This document shows, piece by piece, positions 53,016 to 64,000 of a stretch of DNA of 64,000 nucleotides. The number at the start of each line of letters is the position of its first letter. Positions within the stretch are counted from its first letter, which is position 1. The stretch lies in contig AP025066.1 of assembly GCA_036186865.1 (NCBI GenBank), positions 12,947,360 through 13,011,359 of the forward strand, given 5' to 3'. Source of the DNA: Eustoma russellianum (Eukaryota; Streptophyta; Magnoliopsida; Gentianales; Gentianaceae). The notes under the pieces are model-generated. The model did no database searches. It was not told the origin of the DNA and saw nothing but the letters and a program-made list of their open reading frames with translations. The position numbers were made by a program, and so were the translations under genes.

Positions 53016-53856
53016 CATTTCTTGGATTCCTATCAGCAAGCATCGAGTTAGCTGGAAAATTTTCATAAAAGTCAAGTAGTGGTTGGCTCAGGAGTCTCTG
53101 GCATACGCGCTTCACAGTCCTTAGTCATGCGTTTGGCTACTTTGCCAATTTATATTGGATCCTTTTTATACAAAGGTTTAATAGAGCTGCCTATTGTATG
53201 TCTTTGCTAGCACATTTTGACGATAAATTAAATTCATGGTCATCTAAGCTTTTCTCAACCGTGGGTCGGATAATTTAATATGCCATGTTCTCTGTTGTAT
53301 GCCCCTGCATATTATTGCTAGCTGGAGATTACCTAAAAGTGTTTTTGAAGCTTTAAACCGAAAAATGTCTTATTTTTTCTGGAGTGGACGGCATCAGTGG
53401 TGGGCTTGGGACCAGGTGTGCCGACCAAAAGAATATGGAGGTATGGGAATTTGTAGCCTAGCAATGATTCAACGGCTTGGATAGTCTTATATGGTGGAAG
53501 TATCATCAATCCAATTCTTTGTGGGCGTATATTGTCGTTCTAAATATGGTCATCGAGGAGCAGTTTGCGTAAATATTTATGACTCGGCTGTTTGGAAACG
53601 TATTTGTCGAACACATCCCTATATGCAGTCACGAGTACAATTTCATTCGGATGGCCTTCGTTGGGCGTCAGATCCCGCTTGGCAATTTTCCTTGTGCTCT
53701 GTTTATAGCCTGCTATCATCAGAATTTCCTCCTTTTGATCGCTCTAAGTATGTATGGTGGACTAGATCCCCTTCGGGCGCATGCATTTTCGTCTGGAAGC
53801 TTTGGATGCGCTCATTGTCATTGGTTGATAATCTCAAAGCTTGGCAGGCTATATTC
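53016..53856 (+). pseudogene. LINE RT thumb and C-terminal region
   Basis: Continues through SYQQASS-like and VSGIRASQSLVMRLATLPIY pieces, then PKSVFEALNRKMSYFFWSGR, HQWWAWDQVCRPKEYGGMGI and SLAMIQRLG (53299-53484), a pattern typical of plant L1 proteins after RT, then WTRSPSGACIFVWKLWMRSL up to the solo LTR at WQAIF. Broken by several stops. Confidence 0.78.
53852..53856. repeat. Target-site duplication TATTC, left copy (solo LTR)
   Basis: TATTC before TGTTGAGAAAAAGG, repeated at 56526-56530 after CCTACA. Confidence 0.9.
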
Positions 53857-56525
53857 TGTTGAGAAAAAGGGTTTGAGTGATTCACAAAATGCATGATTTA
53901 AATAACGTGTTGTAAAGAAATGCATAGGACAATTTATTACTTTTCACGTTTTTGCGATAAACTTGCCTTATATACTTTATATATAGTGTTTCCGTACTAA
54001 CAAGCCATGAAGCTGTAAATCTTACATCAAATGGAAAACATTTGTTGTGCTTGAACTATTATCAGGTGTCACCATTAATGAACTAAACTAGTTCATTAAG
54101 TGAAGTAGTAGTTAAATGAACTAAGTAGTTCATTAAATAGAGATATATTTGGAGAAGGCATGAGGGCAACAAATTCAAGAATGGAAAGTCTCCTTTTACA
54201 CATCACACGTTTTTTATATATAATATATATATATTCAGATTTTTTTAAAAGGCACAATACACATATATTCCAACGTACTACCGACACGTTATATATATTA
54301 CGAACGTACGTCAACGTCACACCATTATACTTACCTCATATTTATGAGTATATTCAGGTCTTATATATGATATAAGTCATGGTAGTGACAAAATTATAAC
54401 GACACGTTACAAGGTTCTAAACCAAAAATTGTCGTATCGGGTGACAACCGAAACTTCGCCAACTTATCACGTAATTGCCATATATAGATGGCCAGCCCCT
54501 ACACTTCAAAAATGGCCACAAATTTCGTGGCTTACATGTTACACTTAGCCATAAAATCATTCCATGTTGGCATACACAAATCACCCCAAGTAAGGCCAAA
54601 TTGTGGAGATTCCAAATTCAATTTTTAAGCAGATGGGGCGCCAATTTTAAACAGCCTAGGAGCTGAATATTTAACTTATATTACGTATTTTATGAGTGAC
54701 ATAATATATATAACATGTGCAAAAAGTTTGAATTTAATCGGAGAAAAATAGCGTAATTCGCAAAAGTCGAAAATTCGGTTTTCTACGAACACAACACATG
54801 GAACTTTTTTGGAATGACATGTAACATGTATCTAGACACTTTGTACATATTGAAGACATATTAAAGTGTTCTAGAATATTCAAATTAGGGCTGATTGGAA
54901 TATAGCATATATGTATAATTATTGTGCACTATTTTACAAAGTTTACAAAAATAAAATTCAGCACATGGTCAAGCCTTCATCACACGCCTACTCACCCTTG
55001 GTGGAGCTTATGTTGAGCTTAGTTGGAATCTCAATTGGTGGAGAATAAGCCACACAAGGTTAGTGACATAATGGAGGAAGATACACAAGGTAACTTTTTA
55101 AACTTTGTAGCAAATGTAACACATGCTGAAAATTCTGCATGTGAGACAATAGGCTGGCCGAATTTTAGTCTTCAAGTGTGATGAAATTTGCTTCCAAATT
55201 CGAGGAAATTAATTGTATAATTTTTGGCAATGTTTTGAACTTTAATTTGGCACATGCGTTTTATTTTAACTCAGATTTTTTCAGCCATTAAGTGATGACA
55301 AAACTCATCCAATCAAGGAGTGCCAAGTAAGCAAGGCCAAGACAAACATCCAATCAAGTTGTGCTAAGTAAGCAAGATGGTGTCACTTCTATACAAGGCA
55401 TTATTCCAAGGACTTAAAAGAGAATTCTCAAGATGGAAGGGAAGCCCTAGGGGGCGGCCAAGGCAAGATAAAAAGAAGAGAAGAAGAGCCAAACAGTGTA
55501 AAACAAGTCTCATAAGTTCCAAAGTGTAAAAAAGTGTCTTCTACTCTCTTCTTCTACATTTCTTTCTTCTCCTTCTCTCTCAAGCCTATTGTACCTATAT
55601 TCAAGCATATTGAATAGGATTTTTTCATACCACTATACATGCATCATTGTTGTAAAAGGTTGATCAAGGTGTTGTCAAACCTTCATCCACTCGGTGGTGG
55701 TGTTCGTGATCATTGTGATTGCTTGTATCATTTGTAAAGGGTTGGAGTTGGTGTGTAACTCCACAACCCTTGTGGTAAGGTGTTAGTTTGTGATTAGTGA
55801 TAATCGAGGAAGGTGTCCTCGAAGACTGGAGTAGGTTTTGTTAACCGAACTAGTATAAAATTCTCGGTGTTATTACTTTCAGCACTTTACTTTCAGTTTC
55901 CAGCACTTTGCATCGTTTTCATTGCATTAGTAAAAATATCAACAACTTTCAAAGATTACCAAACTTTGTAGAAACATTCCACACCTCTTAAGTTTCATTT
56001 GGTGCAAGTTTCAACCCATTTGGAGTATAAGTCAATCAAACATTAATAGCTCTGAGACTAGTGCAATCTGATTTTCAGACTTGCAAAACATCAACGTATT
56101 CGACATACTTCCCAAAGGAATTTTTCAAAATTGTTTCAACCCATTTAAATACATATAGTAAGGGGTTTATAATTAAAGTTTCAGATCATTTGGAGTCTCG
56201 GATTAATTGGAATAAAATTTTCAAATCAGACTATTGTTTTTGGCAGATTTGCGCAATCTGACCACAAACGATTTTTCAAAGAGTTAGAGATTGAATTTTG
56301 ATCTGAAATTTTTAGGGGATACTCAGAACATTTCATAGTAGAATCTCTCCAAATTTCAGAATTTTTGAAGATGTGTAACCTAGTTTTTCAAACGTTTCAA
56401 ATCAGGATCTGAAAATAGAAACTGTTTTCAGAAGTTGGGTTTTTGGGTTAAAACATTTTTAAAAATTAAATTTTCCACACCCACTATTCAACCCCCCCTT
56501 CTAGTGATGCCTTACAGGTCCTACA
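53857..56525 (+). repeat. Solo LTR of a SIRE-like copia element (2669 bp)
   Basis: Begins TGTTGAGAAAAAGGG, as in Cop1, and ends with a CTTCTAGTGATGCC block and CCTACA, as in CopN, without internal region, and is flanked by TATTC. It is therefore the product of LTR-LTR recombination. It carries a good TATA box (TATATAGA, 54481-54488) with the same downstream GGCCAGCCCCTACAC, the decayed hairpin CACATGCTGAAAATTCTGCA at about 55122 and the stem-loop at 55656. No supported gene. Confidence 0.9.
54481..54488 (+). promoter_or_regulatory. Candidate TATA box, solo copia LTR
   Basis: TATATAGA, followed 8 bases later by CCAGCCCCTACACTTC. It aligns with ATAAATAG in both CopN LTRs, which makes it the best-supported promoter position in this LTR group. 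Confidence 0.45.
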
Positions 56526-57440
56526 TATTCCCCTCTCAGTGTTTTTTCTACAAAAGACATTTTGACATGCAAGACCATATTTTTCTTCTTTGTTTGGAAA
56601 TTAGACCGTTATGGCAGGAAATATCATTTATATTTGCGGGTCCAATGCCTCGTCAATAGACTATACGTGCTTGCTTGATTCGATGGTGGAGATTATCATT
56701 GCCTAGCCCAATGATTGGACAAGTGAGAGTAGTTGCACCGTTAGTGGTTGCATGGGTTATCTGGAAGGAATACATCTCCATACGATTTGGAGACAACAGC
56801 TTCTCTTCTCGCTGATTGTTTGAGAGAGTACATGATCATATCTACACTTGGTGTGCATCCACACGCCGACGAAAATTTTCTCAGTCGCTTCCACATTTGG
56901 TGGCTTAGCACTTTTCACCGCCCTTACGACCCCGACGACATAGGGTGTGAGATGGGAGTTGCCTCTTTCGGACAAGTTAAAGTTGAATATCGATGCTCTG
57001 TTGGCCGCTCTGCAGCTGCAGCAGGAGCTATATTAAGAAATGATAAGGGGGAATTTTTATCGGCAATTTGCTTTCATCTGCCGCCTACCTCCTCTTTGGG
57101 CGGAGTTAATGGCACTACTTTACAGCCTCATATTTTATGCAAGGGATAATGATCAGCTTATTGTTGAAACGGATTGTCGTTTGTTACTTCGGTATATTTC
57201 ACATCCGGCCCAATATACTAGCTCATTGTTGGTGGATCTGCAGTGGGCTTATGATTTTCTATGTCTTAACGCATCCTTGTTGCAATACTGCCCCAGGAAA
57301 GCAAATATTACAGCTCACACATTATCCAGGTATGACCTCCATTCGGCTGGTGTCACCTTATATGCATCATATGCAGCTTTGCCATGTGAAGTTCGTAGAG
57401 CGTTATCTCTCGATACTTCAGCACCCCAGTTGTGGCTATA
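56526..57440 (+). pseudogene. LINE zinc-knuckle region and RNase H
   Basis: Restarts in frame after the solo LTR with PSQCFFYKRHFDMQDHIFLL and CLEIRPLW, the Cys/His-rich region of plant L1 proteins. It is followed from about 56960 by an RNase H domain: AGAILRNDKGEFLSAI, then in another frame WAELMALLYSL (Glu), LIVETDCRLLLRYIS (Asp) and KANITAHTLSRYD. RNase H at the C-terminus occurs in some plant L1 elements. The first acidic position (usually in a K.N.D motif) reads KVEYRCS, so it looks inactive. Confidence 0.78.
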
Positions 57441-57970
57441 ACTTATGTCTCTCAGTGGGTTGGCTTTTCTATGCCTTGGTTTCCTATGTCATTCATTGGC
57501 ATAAGTAACATCGGTATGTGCTCCCTGCTCTAAATCATCCTGCATTATTCCGTTTCCTTAGCTATCTTTTGGCATGGATAACATTGTTCTCCTTTTCTGA
57601 GCTTACATCGACGGACATGCTTATGCTGAGGGATCTCAGAATGATTGTTCAAGCTGACTGGTTTAGATGTTCCACTTTCTGTCTCCCAATGGGTTGGCAT
57701 GTACATTCATGAATTACCTATGTCATTATTTGACATAGGCAACGTTGGTATGTTTTTCACACTTTTCTTTTTCCTGTTTTTTAACTTTATATAACTACCA
57801 CTTCTATTTTGGATAACATTGTTTCTTCCTCTGAGTTTGAGGTGGTTTCACCATGCGCATTGCTGGCCCAAGAAACTGTCCTTCTGAATGGCTGGTTTAA
57901 ATTATTGGTTGCCTGTATTCACTAAGAATGCAGGCAACATCGGTATGTATGTAACTATTTTTTTTTTTCA
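57441..57970 (+). repeat. LINE 3' region with three hairpin repeats
   Basis: Three imperfect copies of a hairpin followed by AACRTYGGTATGT: stems at 57483-57505 (CCTATGTCA/TGGCATAAG), 57717-57739 (CCTATGTCA/TGACATAGG, perfect) and 57909-57937 (TTGCCTGTATT/AATGCAGGCAA). The words GTCTCYCARTGGGTTGGC also recur at 57448 and 57681. The block ends in a T run at about 57958-57968. Confidence 0.72.
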
Positions 57971-58143
57971 ATCCCATATACTCATCCGACTTCATTGATT
58001 CTTCTCATTGTGTGGCTTATAATACTGGCGAGTAGCATCTTTCTGGACGGTCGATGGAGATTGCGACACACAACACTCAATGACTGCAACAAATATCTGT
58101 ATAGTATAGGGATTCATTGCTATTTCTATTTATGGAACACTAG
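57971..58143. other. Unassigned sequence between LINE and Gy4
   Basis: 173 bases without gene or repeat signal. The last five, ACTAG, should be the Gy4 target duplication, but the partner is outside the window. Confidence 0.5.
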
Positions 58144-61100
58144 TATAGCGCCCCGCTCCCGGACCTCGTCCAAATACGGTGCACCCGCCGTACTTCACTA
58201 AGAAGAGTACAAAGCGTCATGCATAACATGCGAAAATCCATAACATAAGCCATGGACTCCCATGCTAACATTTAACATGATAGTAAAATTTAGGCAGAAT
58301 TAAAACTTTTCCAAATAAACATGCACTACGAAAATACTAAGTTCCCAAAAGTATCAGTCCACAAAATGACATAACCGAAATTCAAAGAGTTCAAACATTG
58401 TTCATAATACAAACGTCTTGGCTGCACAAAAGTCCTTAAGCTTTGCCTTCATCAAATTCCCCGCCTACGGATATGGCACTCTCGGCTCATCCTCGATCCA
58501 CTCAATCTTAGCATTATCTGGCTCTGGGGAAAGATAAAAGTGTGAGTGATAAAAATCACCCAGCAAGAATACAATAAACTGACATGAAATACATAAAGAA
58601 TTATAACATGAATGTAACACCCCGAAAACCTCAAATAATAATTCATACCTAGTCTTTAATCCTGAATTTGCTTGACGATATAGCCTAAGCGTAGTTCCAT
58701 ATAGTGCTATACCAATAATGTCCTATTAACCATTAATCGTAACACACAACATGTCAGCGTGCTCATGGATTATGCAAAATGCAATGCATGATGTCATGTT
58801 GTGTCAAAACATCATTTTGGTCCCATAAAATAACATGTTGGAAAACGGAGTGTCAGATCAATTTACCCCAGATCTGAGCGGGTCCGGAACATATCAACAG
58901 ATCAATCAACCCCGGGTCTGGGACGGGTCCAGAACATGTGTCAGATCAATTAACCCCGGATCTGAACGCGTCCAGAACATGTATCAGATCAATTTACCCC
59001 GGATCTGAACGGTTACAGAACATATCATGTCAACAGACCAATAATTAACCCCAGGTCTGGGGTTGGGTTAGTCGAATGCTTGGCCGGCAAAGGAATCATG
59101 AAGCTTTCTTTAAAACATGGGACCATAAAAACTTTTATGCATACTGAAAACATAGTTACTTGTAAGACTTGCTTGCATAAGTAAAATTCATAAAATCAGA
59201 TTCATGTGGCATTTGATCATGCATGATACATGTAATGATATGCAATGCAAGTCATGACGTGAAATTCCTTTATAACATGTCAACATGCATGGTTTCGGAA
59301 ACTAAGAATTCCCAAATTCCTACGTTATGTTCATAGGCGGCTAAATTAACCTTTTTAAATCTTAAAACCATAATTATTTGGGCCACAACTTGGAATATAT
59401 AATAAACTCCCTAAGGCTTAACCCCCATAAGCCCAAACCGTATATATATCCAAATCCTTCCAACATTGGGTCTTTTTAAATTAATCACCTGTTCAGCCCA
59501 GATTCCAGTTTTAGTACATCAACTTCATGTCCATAATTACCCACTAAAATGTTAAGACCAACTTGATTAATTTGCATGATCTTACTCCTTTATGTCTTAG
59601 GTGATTGTCATAAAATTTCCAGATCAATCCAATAACCATAAGGGGCTCATTTAATTATTTTCCTGAAATGGGTCATGTGCTGAAACTGGACTGATCCATT
59701 TTACTAAAAATTCAATTGTGGTAAATCCATGATTTCTTTTTCCAAAATTACAAATCACACATGTCATAAACATGTGAAACTAGCATCCTACCGAAAATTA
59801 GCCCATTTTCATGTTCCTACCAAGCAACACGTTACTTATTTCTGCCCTGTTCCAGTGATTTCAGCTGGAGCAGTTTTACCAAATAATTCCTTAAACATAA
59901 TTCATAACTCATTTTACAAAAATTCCAATTTTCATATTTACTACACACCTAAGGTTGTCACCATACCAAAAATCAGCTTTATTGGACATCTACAAGATCC
60001 AGTTTTAAGCCATTAAAAACGTTGTTCCATTCTACCCAGTTCCAGTGGTTTGATGTTTTGCCATTCATTCAAGTCAAATGTCCACTATATATCTTGTTCT
60101 TATGAAATAGCTTATTAGTTACCACATACACTCCTTTGTAACATGAATATCCAGATTCCATGCTTTTTATAAAGTCACTTTGGCATCATACCAAACAGTT
60201 TGTAGATTGTACACAAAACAAGTATCATATATGCTCAAAACAAGTGTTCTTCCTTGAAGTCAAGGCTCACTATCCTTTTCATATTTTAGGCCGAAACTTA
60301 TATGGTACCTTAACCACATTTACAACATATATTTAAGCATGCAACACATTCAAGAGTCATTTTAGTCCAATCTTACAAACAACCTCATAAAAACTCACAT
60401 CCATCACATGCATGCTTTCCTAGGACCTCTCAAATTTCAACCAAGAGTTAATCTTGCCTAGACTCACTTAGATGGATCTTATTCCATGCTAAAACAGCCT
60501 TGTAACTTATTGCATGTAATAAAAGATTCCATCTTTGAAAGAATAAACCACATGCAAGGCATTGTTCTTAAGAAATCACTAAGATACAATCTTGAACTTA
60601 AGATATTCAACTAAAGATCACATCTTAGGAACTTCTATTTATTCAAGCCACTAATTCTTCAAGTAAATCATGAGAGATTAGTGTATACTTGCATCTTCAA
60701 GCTAAAGCTTTTGCCTTAGCTTGGTTATGGAATGAGTTGAGTTGAAATCCTCCTCCTCCTTCACCCAAAGTGGGCTTTGAATGGAGCTTCAAGTATCACA
60801 AGATGGCACCACCTAAGAGAGTTGAAATCTTTGCACCTAAACACTTCTTGAGCTTGAAGATAAAACTTGAATTAGAAGTCCTAGCCTTCAAGATGAAGGG
60901 GCCGAAATTTAGGAGTGTGGAGGGTAATTAAGTTTGCTTAAAGTTGTCTTGAAGGAAAGCTTGTTAAAAGATTCCAAGATGGAGACAATGGAGTGTCTTG
61001 GAAGGTTTTAAAAAGAATTAGGGGAGGAATGTGGACTCAATTTCGGTTAAGGGGGAGAAAAATAGGGGCCTAGGTAGCTCGAAGCTTTATCTTACAAGAT

Positions 61101-61626
61101 AGCTTCTTTTTCTTGTTTTGCATGCTTATTTTGCATGCCTCATTATTTTATTGTTTTATTTTGCATGCATGTTTATTTTATATTTTAATTATTATTTAAT
61201 TAATTAATCTAAGAATTATGTAGACAAATGTGGGGGATTCTAGAATCCTTGGGGGGTATGGCCGAAAATTGGGGGTCTTTGGGGTTTTTTAGTCATTTCT
61301 TATTTATCAAATCTCATACTTATATAATTTATAGTGTTTATTTATTTTATCAAATTATGATTTTAATATTGCTTTTGTGAGAATCAATTATGCTTGCATT
61401 CTTATAAACGAAATTGTTATATGGTTGATCAAGGCCTCTTGGCCGAAATTCACAAGGTATTACAATACCCTGCGACATCCCCTTATTTAATTATTTGGTA
61501 TCCATTTCAAAAGTATTTAAGTAAAGTAATGCTAAGTCGACATAAATAACATGCACTTGAAGGAATCATTGTTTTCATTACTTCACTTAGTCATAGTTTC
61601 AAGTACATTGTTGTTGGGGTACAACA
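58144..61626 (-). repeat. Gy4 3' LTR (3483 bp)
   Basis: TATAGCG to ggggtacaaca beside the polypurine tract. The left 400 bases match the Gy1 LTR start at 5836 (CGCCGTACTTCACT, GAAGAGTACAAAGC). It contains the hairpin array at 58854-59070 and an AT-rich stretch at 61120-61210. No supported gene; the frame 59729-60016 shows no domain. Confidence 0.88.
58854..59070. repeat. Hairpin-unit array in Gy4 LTR
   Basis: Five units such as CAGATC-aattaaccccg-GATCTG, with the last having CAGACC/GGTCTG arms. Spacers read GGTCCAGAACATG. Confidence 0.75.
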
Positions 61627-61638
61627 TCCTCCCCCTTA
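61627..61638 (-). other. Gy4 polypurine tract
   Basis: Coding strand TAAGGGGGAGGA immediately before TGTTGTACCCC. Confidence 0.85.
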
Positions 61639-61642
61639 TCTT

Positions 61643-61662
61643 AAGTTTTGTCCTCGAAACTT
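61643..61662. other. Stem-loop before polypurine tract (Gy4)
   Basis: aagttttg-tcct-cgaaactt: 8-bp stem with one G-T pair in place of C-G. Confidence 0.7.
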
Positions 61663-61668
61663 TAGAAG

Positions 61669-62143
61669 CTAGTCAAAAAGGTGGGGATATCTACTCCTCA
61701 TGTCTTCCTCCGTTTCCCATGTTGCTTCTTCTTCCGAATGGTACTTCCACTGAACCTTCACATGGGTATGGATCTCTTTCTCAATGCTTTCTCTTTCCGA
61801 TCAACGATCCTTAGGGGCTCCTCTTCATAAGATATATCTTCTTCAACCTTCAATTGTTGATCTTCAAGGATGTGGCTAGGATCATGTACATATCGGCGTA
61901 GTTGGGAAACATGGAATACATTATGTAACTGAGAAAGAGATGGTGGCAACGCCAAGCGATACGCAACTTCACTCACTCTCTCTAATACCTCATAAGGTCC
62001 AACGAATTTTGGGCTCAACTTGCCTTTGATGCCAAACCTTTTGACTCCTTTGGTCGGAGAAACCTTTAGGAAAAATTTATCTCCTTCTTGAAACTCTAAG
62101 GGTCTTCTTCTTTCATCAGCCCATATCTTAGTCCTATCTTGTG
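61669..62143 (-). pseudogene. Gy4 integrase C-terminus with chromodomain
   Basis: The main frame runs SPKFVGPYEVLERVSEVAYRL, LSQLHNVFHVSQLRRYVHDP and EKALRKRSIPM, then shifts; the chromodomain (VKVQW, then EEDMRSRYPHLFD) is read in the neighbouring frame and stops at 61669-61671. Order and residues match Gy1. A base lost near 61762 makes the break. Confidence 0.83.
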
Positions 62144-62148
62144 CCGCT

Positions 62149-62604
62149 TTACCATCTTGACCTTTTCTCGCGTTTGCTCAACAATGTCGGGTCCCGTGTA
62201 CATCTTATCTCCAATCTCGTCCCAATAGAGTGGGGACCGACATTTTCGTCCATACAATGCTTCGTAAGGTGCCATCCGATGGATTGGTGGAAACTGTTAT
62301 TATATGAAAACTCAAAAAGCTTAAGGCTTTTATCCCAGCTTCCTCCAAAGTCAAGAATACATGCGCAAAGCATGTCCTCAAGGGTTTGAATTGTTCTTTC
62401 TGATTGACCATCTGTTTAAGGATGAAATGCGGAACTCAGTCTGACCTCGGTGCCCATTGCCTTTTGAAAGGCTGTCCAGAATCTCGAGGTAAAACAGGAA
62501 TCACGGTTGCATACAATACTTATGGGCACCCCATGCAGACAAACAATCTGGTCAATATACATAGAGGCCAACTTCTCCATGGATGCCTTAATCGTCATAG
62601 CCAA
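62149..62604 (-). pseudogene. Gy4 integrase core, second half
   Basis: Pieces: AMTIKASMEKLASMYIDQIV, VCNRDSCFTSRFWTAF (second Asp; SDRD reads CNRD) and LSSAFHP, then a stop (TAA at about 62415) where TDGQSER is expected to begin, then CILDFGGSWDKSLKLFEFSY in other frames with an indel at IGW. The Glu block is readable at about 62390-62410. Inactive. Confidence 0.78.
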
Positions 62605-63761
62605 AAGTGGACAGACTTAGTCAATCGATCCACAACGACCCATATAGCATCAATTCCATACTTAGTCTTGGATAGGTCAGTCACGAAATCCATTGTGACG
62701 TGGTCCCACTTCCATTCTGGCACTTCTAAAGGTTTTAATAATCCAGCAGGTCTTTGGTGTTCGGCTTTTACTCTTTGACAGATCAAACATCGCTCAACAA
62801 ATTCTGCTATTTGATTCTTCATTCCGTGCCACCAAAACTTTTGCTTAAGGTCTTGATACATTTTATTAGCTCCAGGATGTATAGATAAGCGGGAGTTATG
62901 AGCTTCCATAAAAACTTCATCTTTAATTTCTTTGTTCTCCGATACACATAATCGTCCTTGGTACCATAAACTGCCGTCACTGCAAACTTCAAAATCATCT
63001 CGTGGCTTTTCTTTCATCCTTTCCTTGATTTTTCTTAAAGCTTCATCATTCCTTTGAGCCTCTTTGATCCTATCAAGCAATGAAGGAATAAGAACTAAAT
63101 TGGCGAGAACTTCATCCACCGAATCTACTTCTTCTAAGCCGAACTCTTCCATGTCTCGCTGAAGAGGAGGTTGCCGTGGGTGGCTGGTCTTCCGACTCAA
63201 TGCATCAGCAACCTTGTTAGCTTTTCCAGGGTGATATTGAATTGAGAGATCATAATCTTTAATCAATTCCAGCCATCTGCGCTGCCGCATATTGAGCTCT
63301 TTCTGGGTAAAGAGATACTTTAAGCTTTTGTGGTCTGTGTAGATCTCACACTTCTCGCCATACAGGTAATGTCTCCATATCTTTAATGCGAAAACCACTG
63401 CGGCAAGCTCAAGACCATGGACAGGGTAGTTTTGCTCAAATGGCTTTAACTGCCGGGATGCATAAGCTATCACTTTATCTTGCTGCATAAGGACACATGC
63501 GAGGCCATTCTTTGAAGCATCACTGTACACCACATACTTCTCACCAGGAGTGGGCTGAGCTAGGATAGGAGCGGATGTCAACTTTACTTTTAGCTCCGAG
63601 AAACTCTTTTCACAGTCGGCACTCCACTCAAACTTGGTCTTCTTTTGGGTCAATCTGGTGAGGGGGACAGCTATCCTCGAGAATCCTTCAACAAAATTTC
63701 GGCAGTACCTGGCTAGTCCAAGAAACTTCTCACTTCCATAACATTTGTTGGTCTGGGCCAT
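62595..63761 (-). pseudogene. Gy4 RT connection, RNase H and integrase N-terminal half (388 codons)
   Basis: The longest Gy4 frame: FLGLARYCRNFVEGFSRIA, RNase H (VVYSDASKNGLACVLMQ, HGLELAAVVFALKIW, TDHKSLKYLFTQKELNMRQ, GKANKVADALSRK; the usual HDLELA reads HGLELA), linker, HHCC finger (HNSRLSIHPGANKMYQ, CLICQRVK), MDFVTDLS and VVDRLTKSVHF (first integrase Asp). The first 12 residues are out of frame after a deletion, and the end shifts at HFW. It is nearly intact over RNase H. Confidence 0.85.
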
Positions 63762-63789
63762 TCCGTGATAGCTTCAATTTTCTTGGGAT

Positions 63790-64000
63790 CTACTGAAATC
63801 CCATCTTTGAAATAACATGACCGAGGAAGGATACACTTCGTAGCCAAAACTCGCATTTGCTAAACTTTGCATACAACTGTCTTGCTCTTAGAATATTCAA
63901 GACTGTCCTCAAATGGGCTGCGTGAGTCTCTTCGTCGGGTGAATAAATCAAGATGTCATCTATGAAGACCACTACAAACTTGTCTAACTGGTATTGAAAG
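63790..64000 (-). pseudogene. Gy4 reverse transcriptase palm (cut by window end)
   Basis: MVFIDDILIYSPDEETHAAH, LRTVLNILRARQLYAKFSKC and EFWLRSVSFLGHVIS, then a shift at KMGFQ. The catalytic pair is intact. The conserved intron site would be about 200 bases further right, outside the window. Confidence 0.83.

Larger units (their letters stand above)
51395..57970 (+). mobile_element. L1-type LINE with RNase H, 5'-truncated, split by a solo LTR
   Basis: In order: end of the APE-type endonuclease, non-LTR RT with FADD, zinc-knuckle-like C-terminal region, RNase H, and a 3' region with three hairpins and a T-rich end. It lacks ORF1 and most of the endonuclease, so coding similarity begins abruptly at about 51395. 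The solo LTR (53857-56525) is flanked by TATTC; removing it joins WQAIF to PSQCFF in one frame. Many stops and shifts show it is old. Confidence 0.82.
58144..64000 (-). mobile_element. Gy4: Ty3/gypsy chromovirus (Tekay-like), partial
   Basis: A minus-strand element close to Gy1: 3' LTR 58144-61626, polypurine tract, integrase with chromodomain, RNase H and RT up to the FIDD motif at the window edge. The protease, Gag, primer site and 5' LTR are to the right. The LTR starts TATAGCGCCCCGC, the same TA-for-TG change seen at the outer end of Gy2. Confidence 0.9.

Noticed and set aside
1..64000. A host gene or a defence-type gene system
   Set aside because: All supported coding signals belong to Gag, Pol or LINE proteins; nothing else with a domain was found on either strand.

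Overview
The window is repeat-dense plant DNA, most likely pericentromeric or other heterochromatin of a flowering plant. The evidence is Ty3/gypsy chromoviruses primed by initiator-Met tRNA, SIRE-like Ty1/copia elements, an Au-type SINE fragment and an L1-type LINE with a terminal RNase H domain. I found no host gene, tRNA, rRNA or CRISPR array. Almost every base lies in a transposable element or an LTR. The exact plant lineage cannot be read from this sequence.

Layout, left to right. (1) Gy1, a minus-strand Tekay-like gypsy element, has its 3' LTR cut by the window start (1-833), its internal region at 834-5835, and its 5' LTR starting at 5836 and resuming after a large nested insertion at 30087-30262. 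(2) Gy2 (9534-30086, minus) is a second gypsy element with about 4.1 kb LTRs, inserted into the Gy1 5' LTR with target duplication AAAAT. (3) CopN (20879-28247, plus) is a young non-autonomous relative of SIRE/copia with about 3.04 kb LTRs and one intact coiled-coil ORF. It sits in the Gy2 5' LTR with duplication AAAGC. (4) Cop1 (30263 to about 47960, plus) is an older SIRE-like copia element into whose 5' LTR Gy1 had inserted. Its integrase is split by (5) Gy3 (34306-43194, plus), a gypsy element flanked by CTAAG. (6) 47961-51255 is non-coding and looks LTR-like but is not assigned. (7) A 5'-truncated LINE (about 51395-57970, plus) is split by a solo copia LTR (53857-56525, duplication TATTC). 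(8) Gy4 (58144-64000 and beyond, minus) is a close relative of Gy1.

How it fits together: Cop1 is the oldest layer. Gy1 and Gy3 entered it, Gy2 entered Gy1, and CopN entered Gy2, giving a four-level nest. Nearly all element genes are broken. The exceptions are the CopN ORF and the continuous integrase-chromodomain reading frame of Gy3 (39778-41193).

The most interesting observation is that the gypsy elements carry short spliceosomal-type introns at two fixed positions: between Gag and protease (Gy2, Gy3) and inside reverse transcriptase (Gy1, Gy3). Sibling copies are intronless at exactly the same codon. Each element has a different subset (Gy1 only the second, Gy2 only the first, Gy3 both), as expected if spliced genomic RNA is sometimes reverse transcribed. 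Other notable signals are LTR hairpin arrays with compensatory arm changes, a conserved hairpin before the polypurine tract, three covarying 3' hairpins in the LINE, repeated palindromes in the copia LTRs, and a false assembly gap at 33615-33624 flanked by an identical 81-base duplication.
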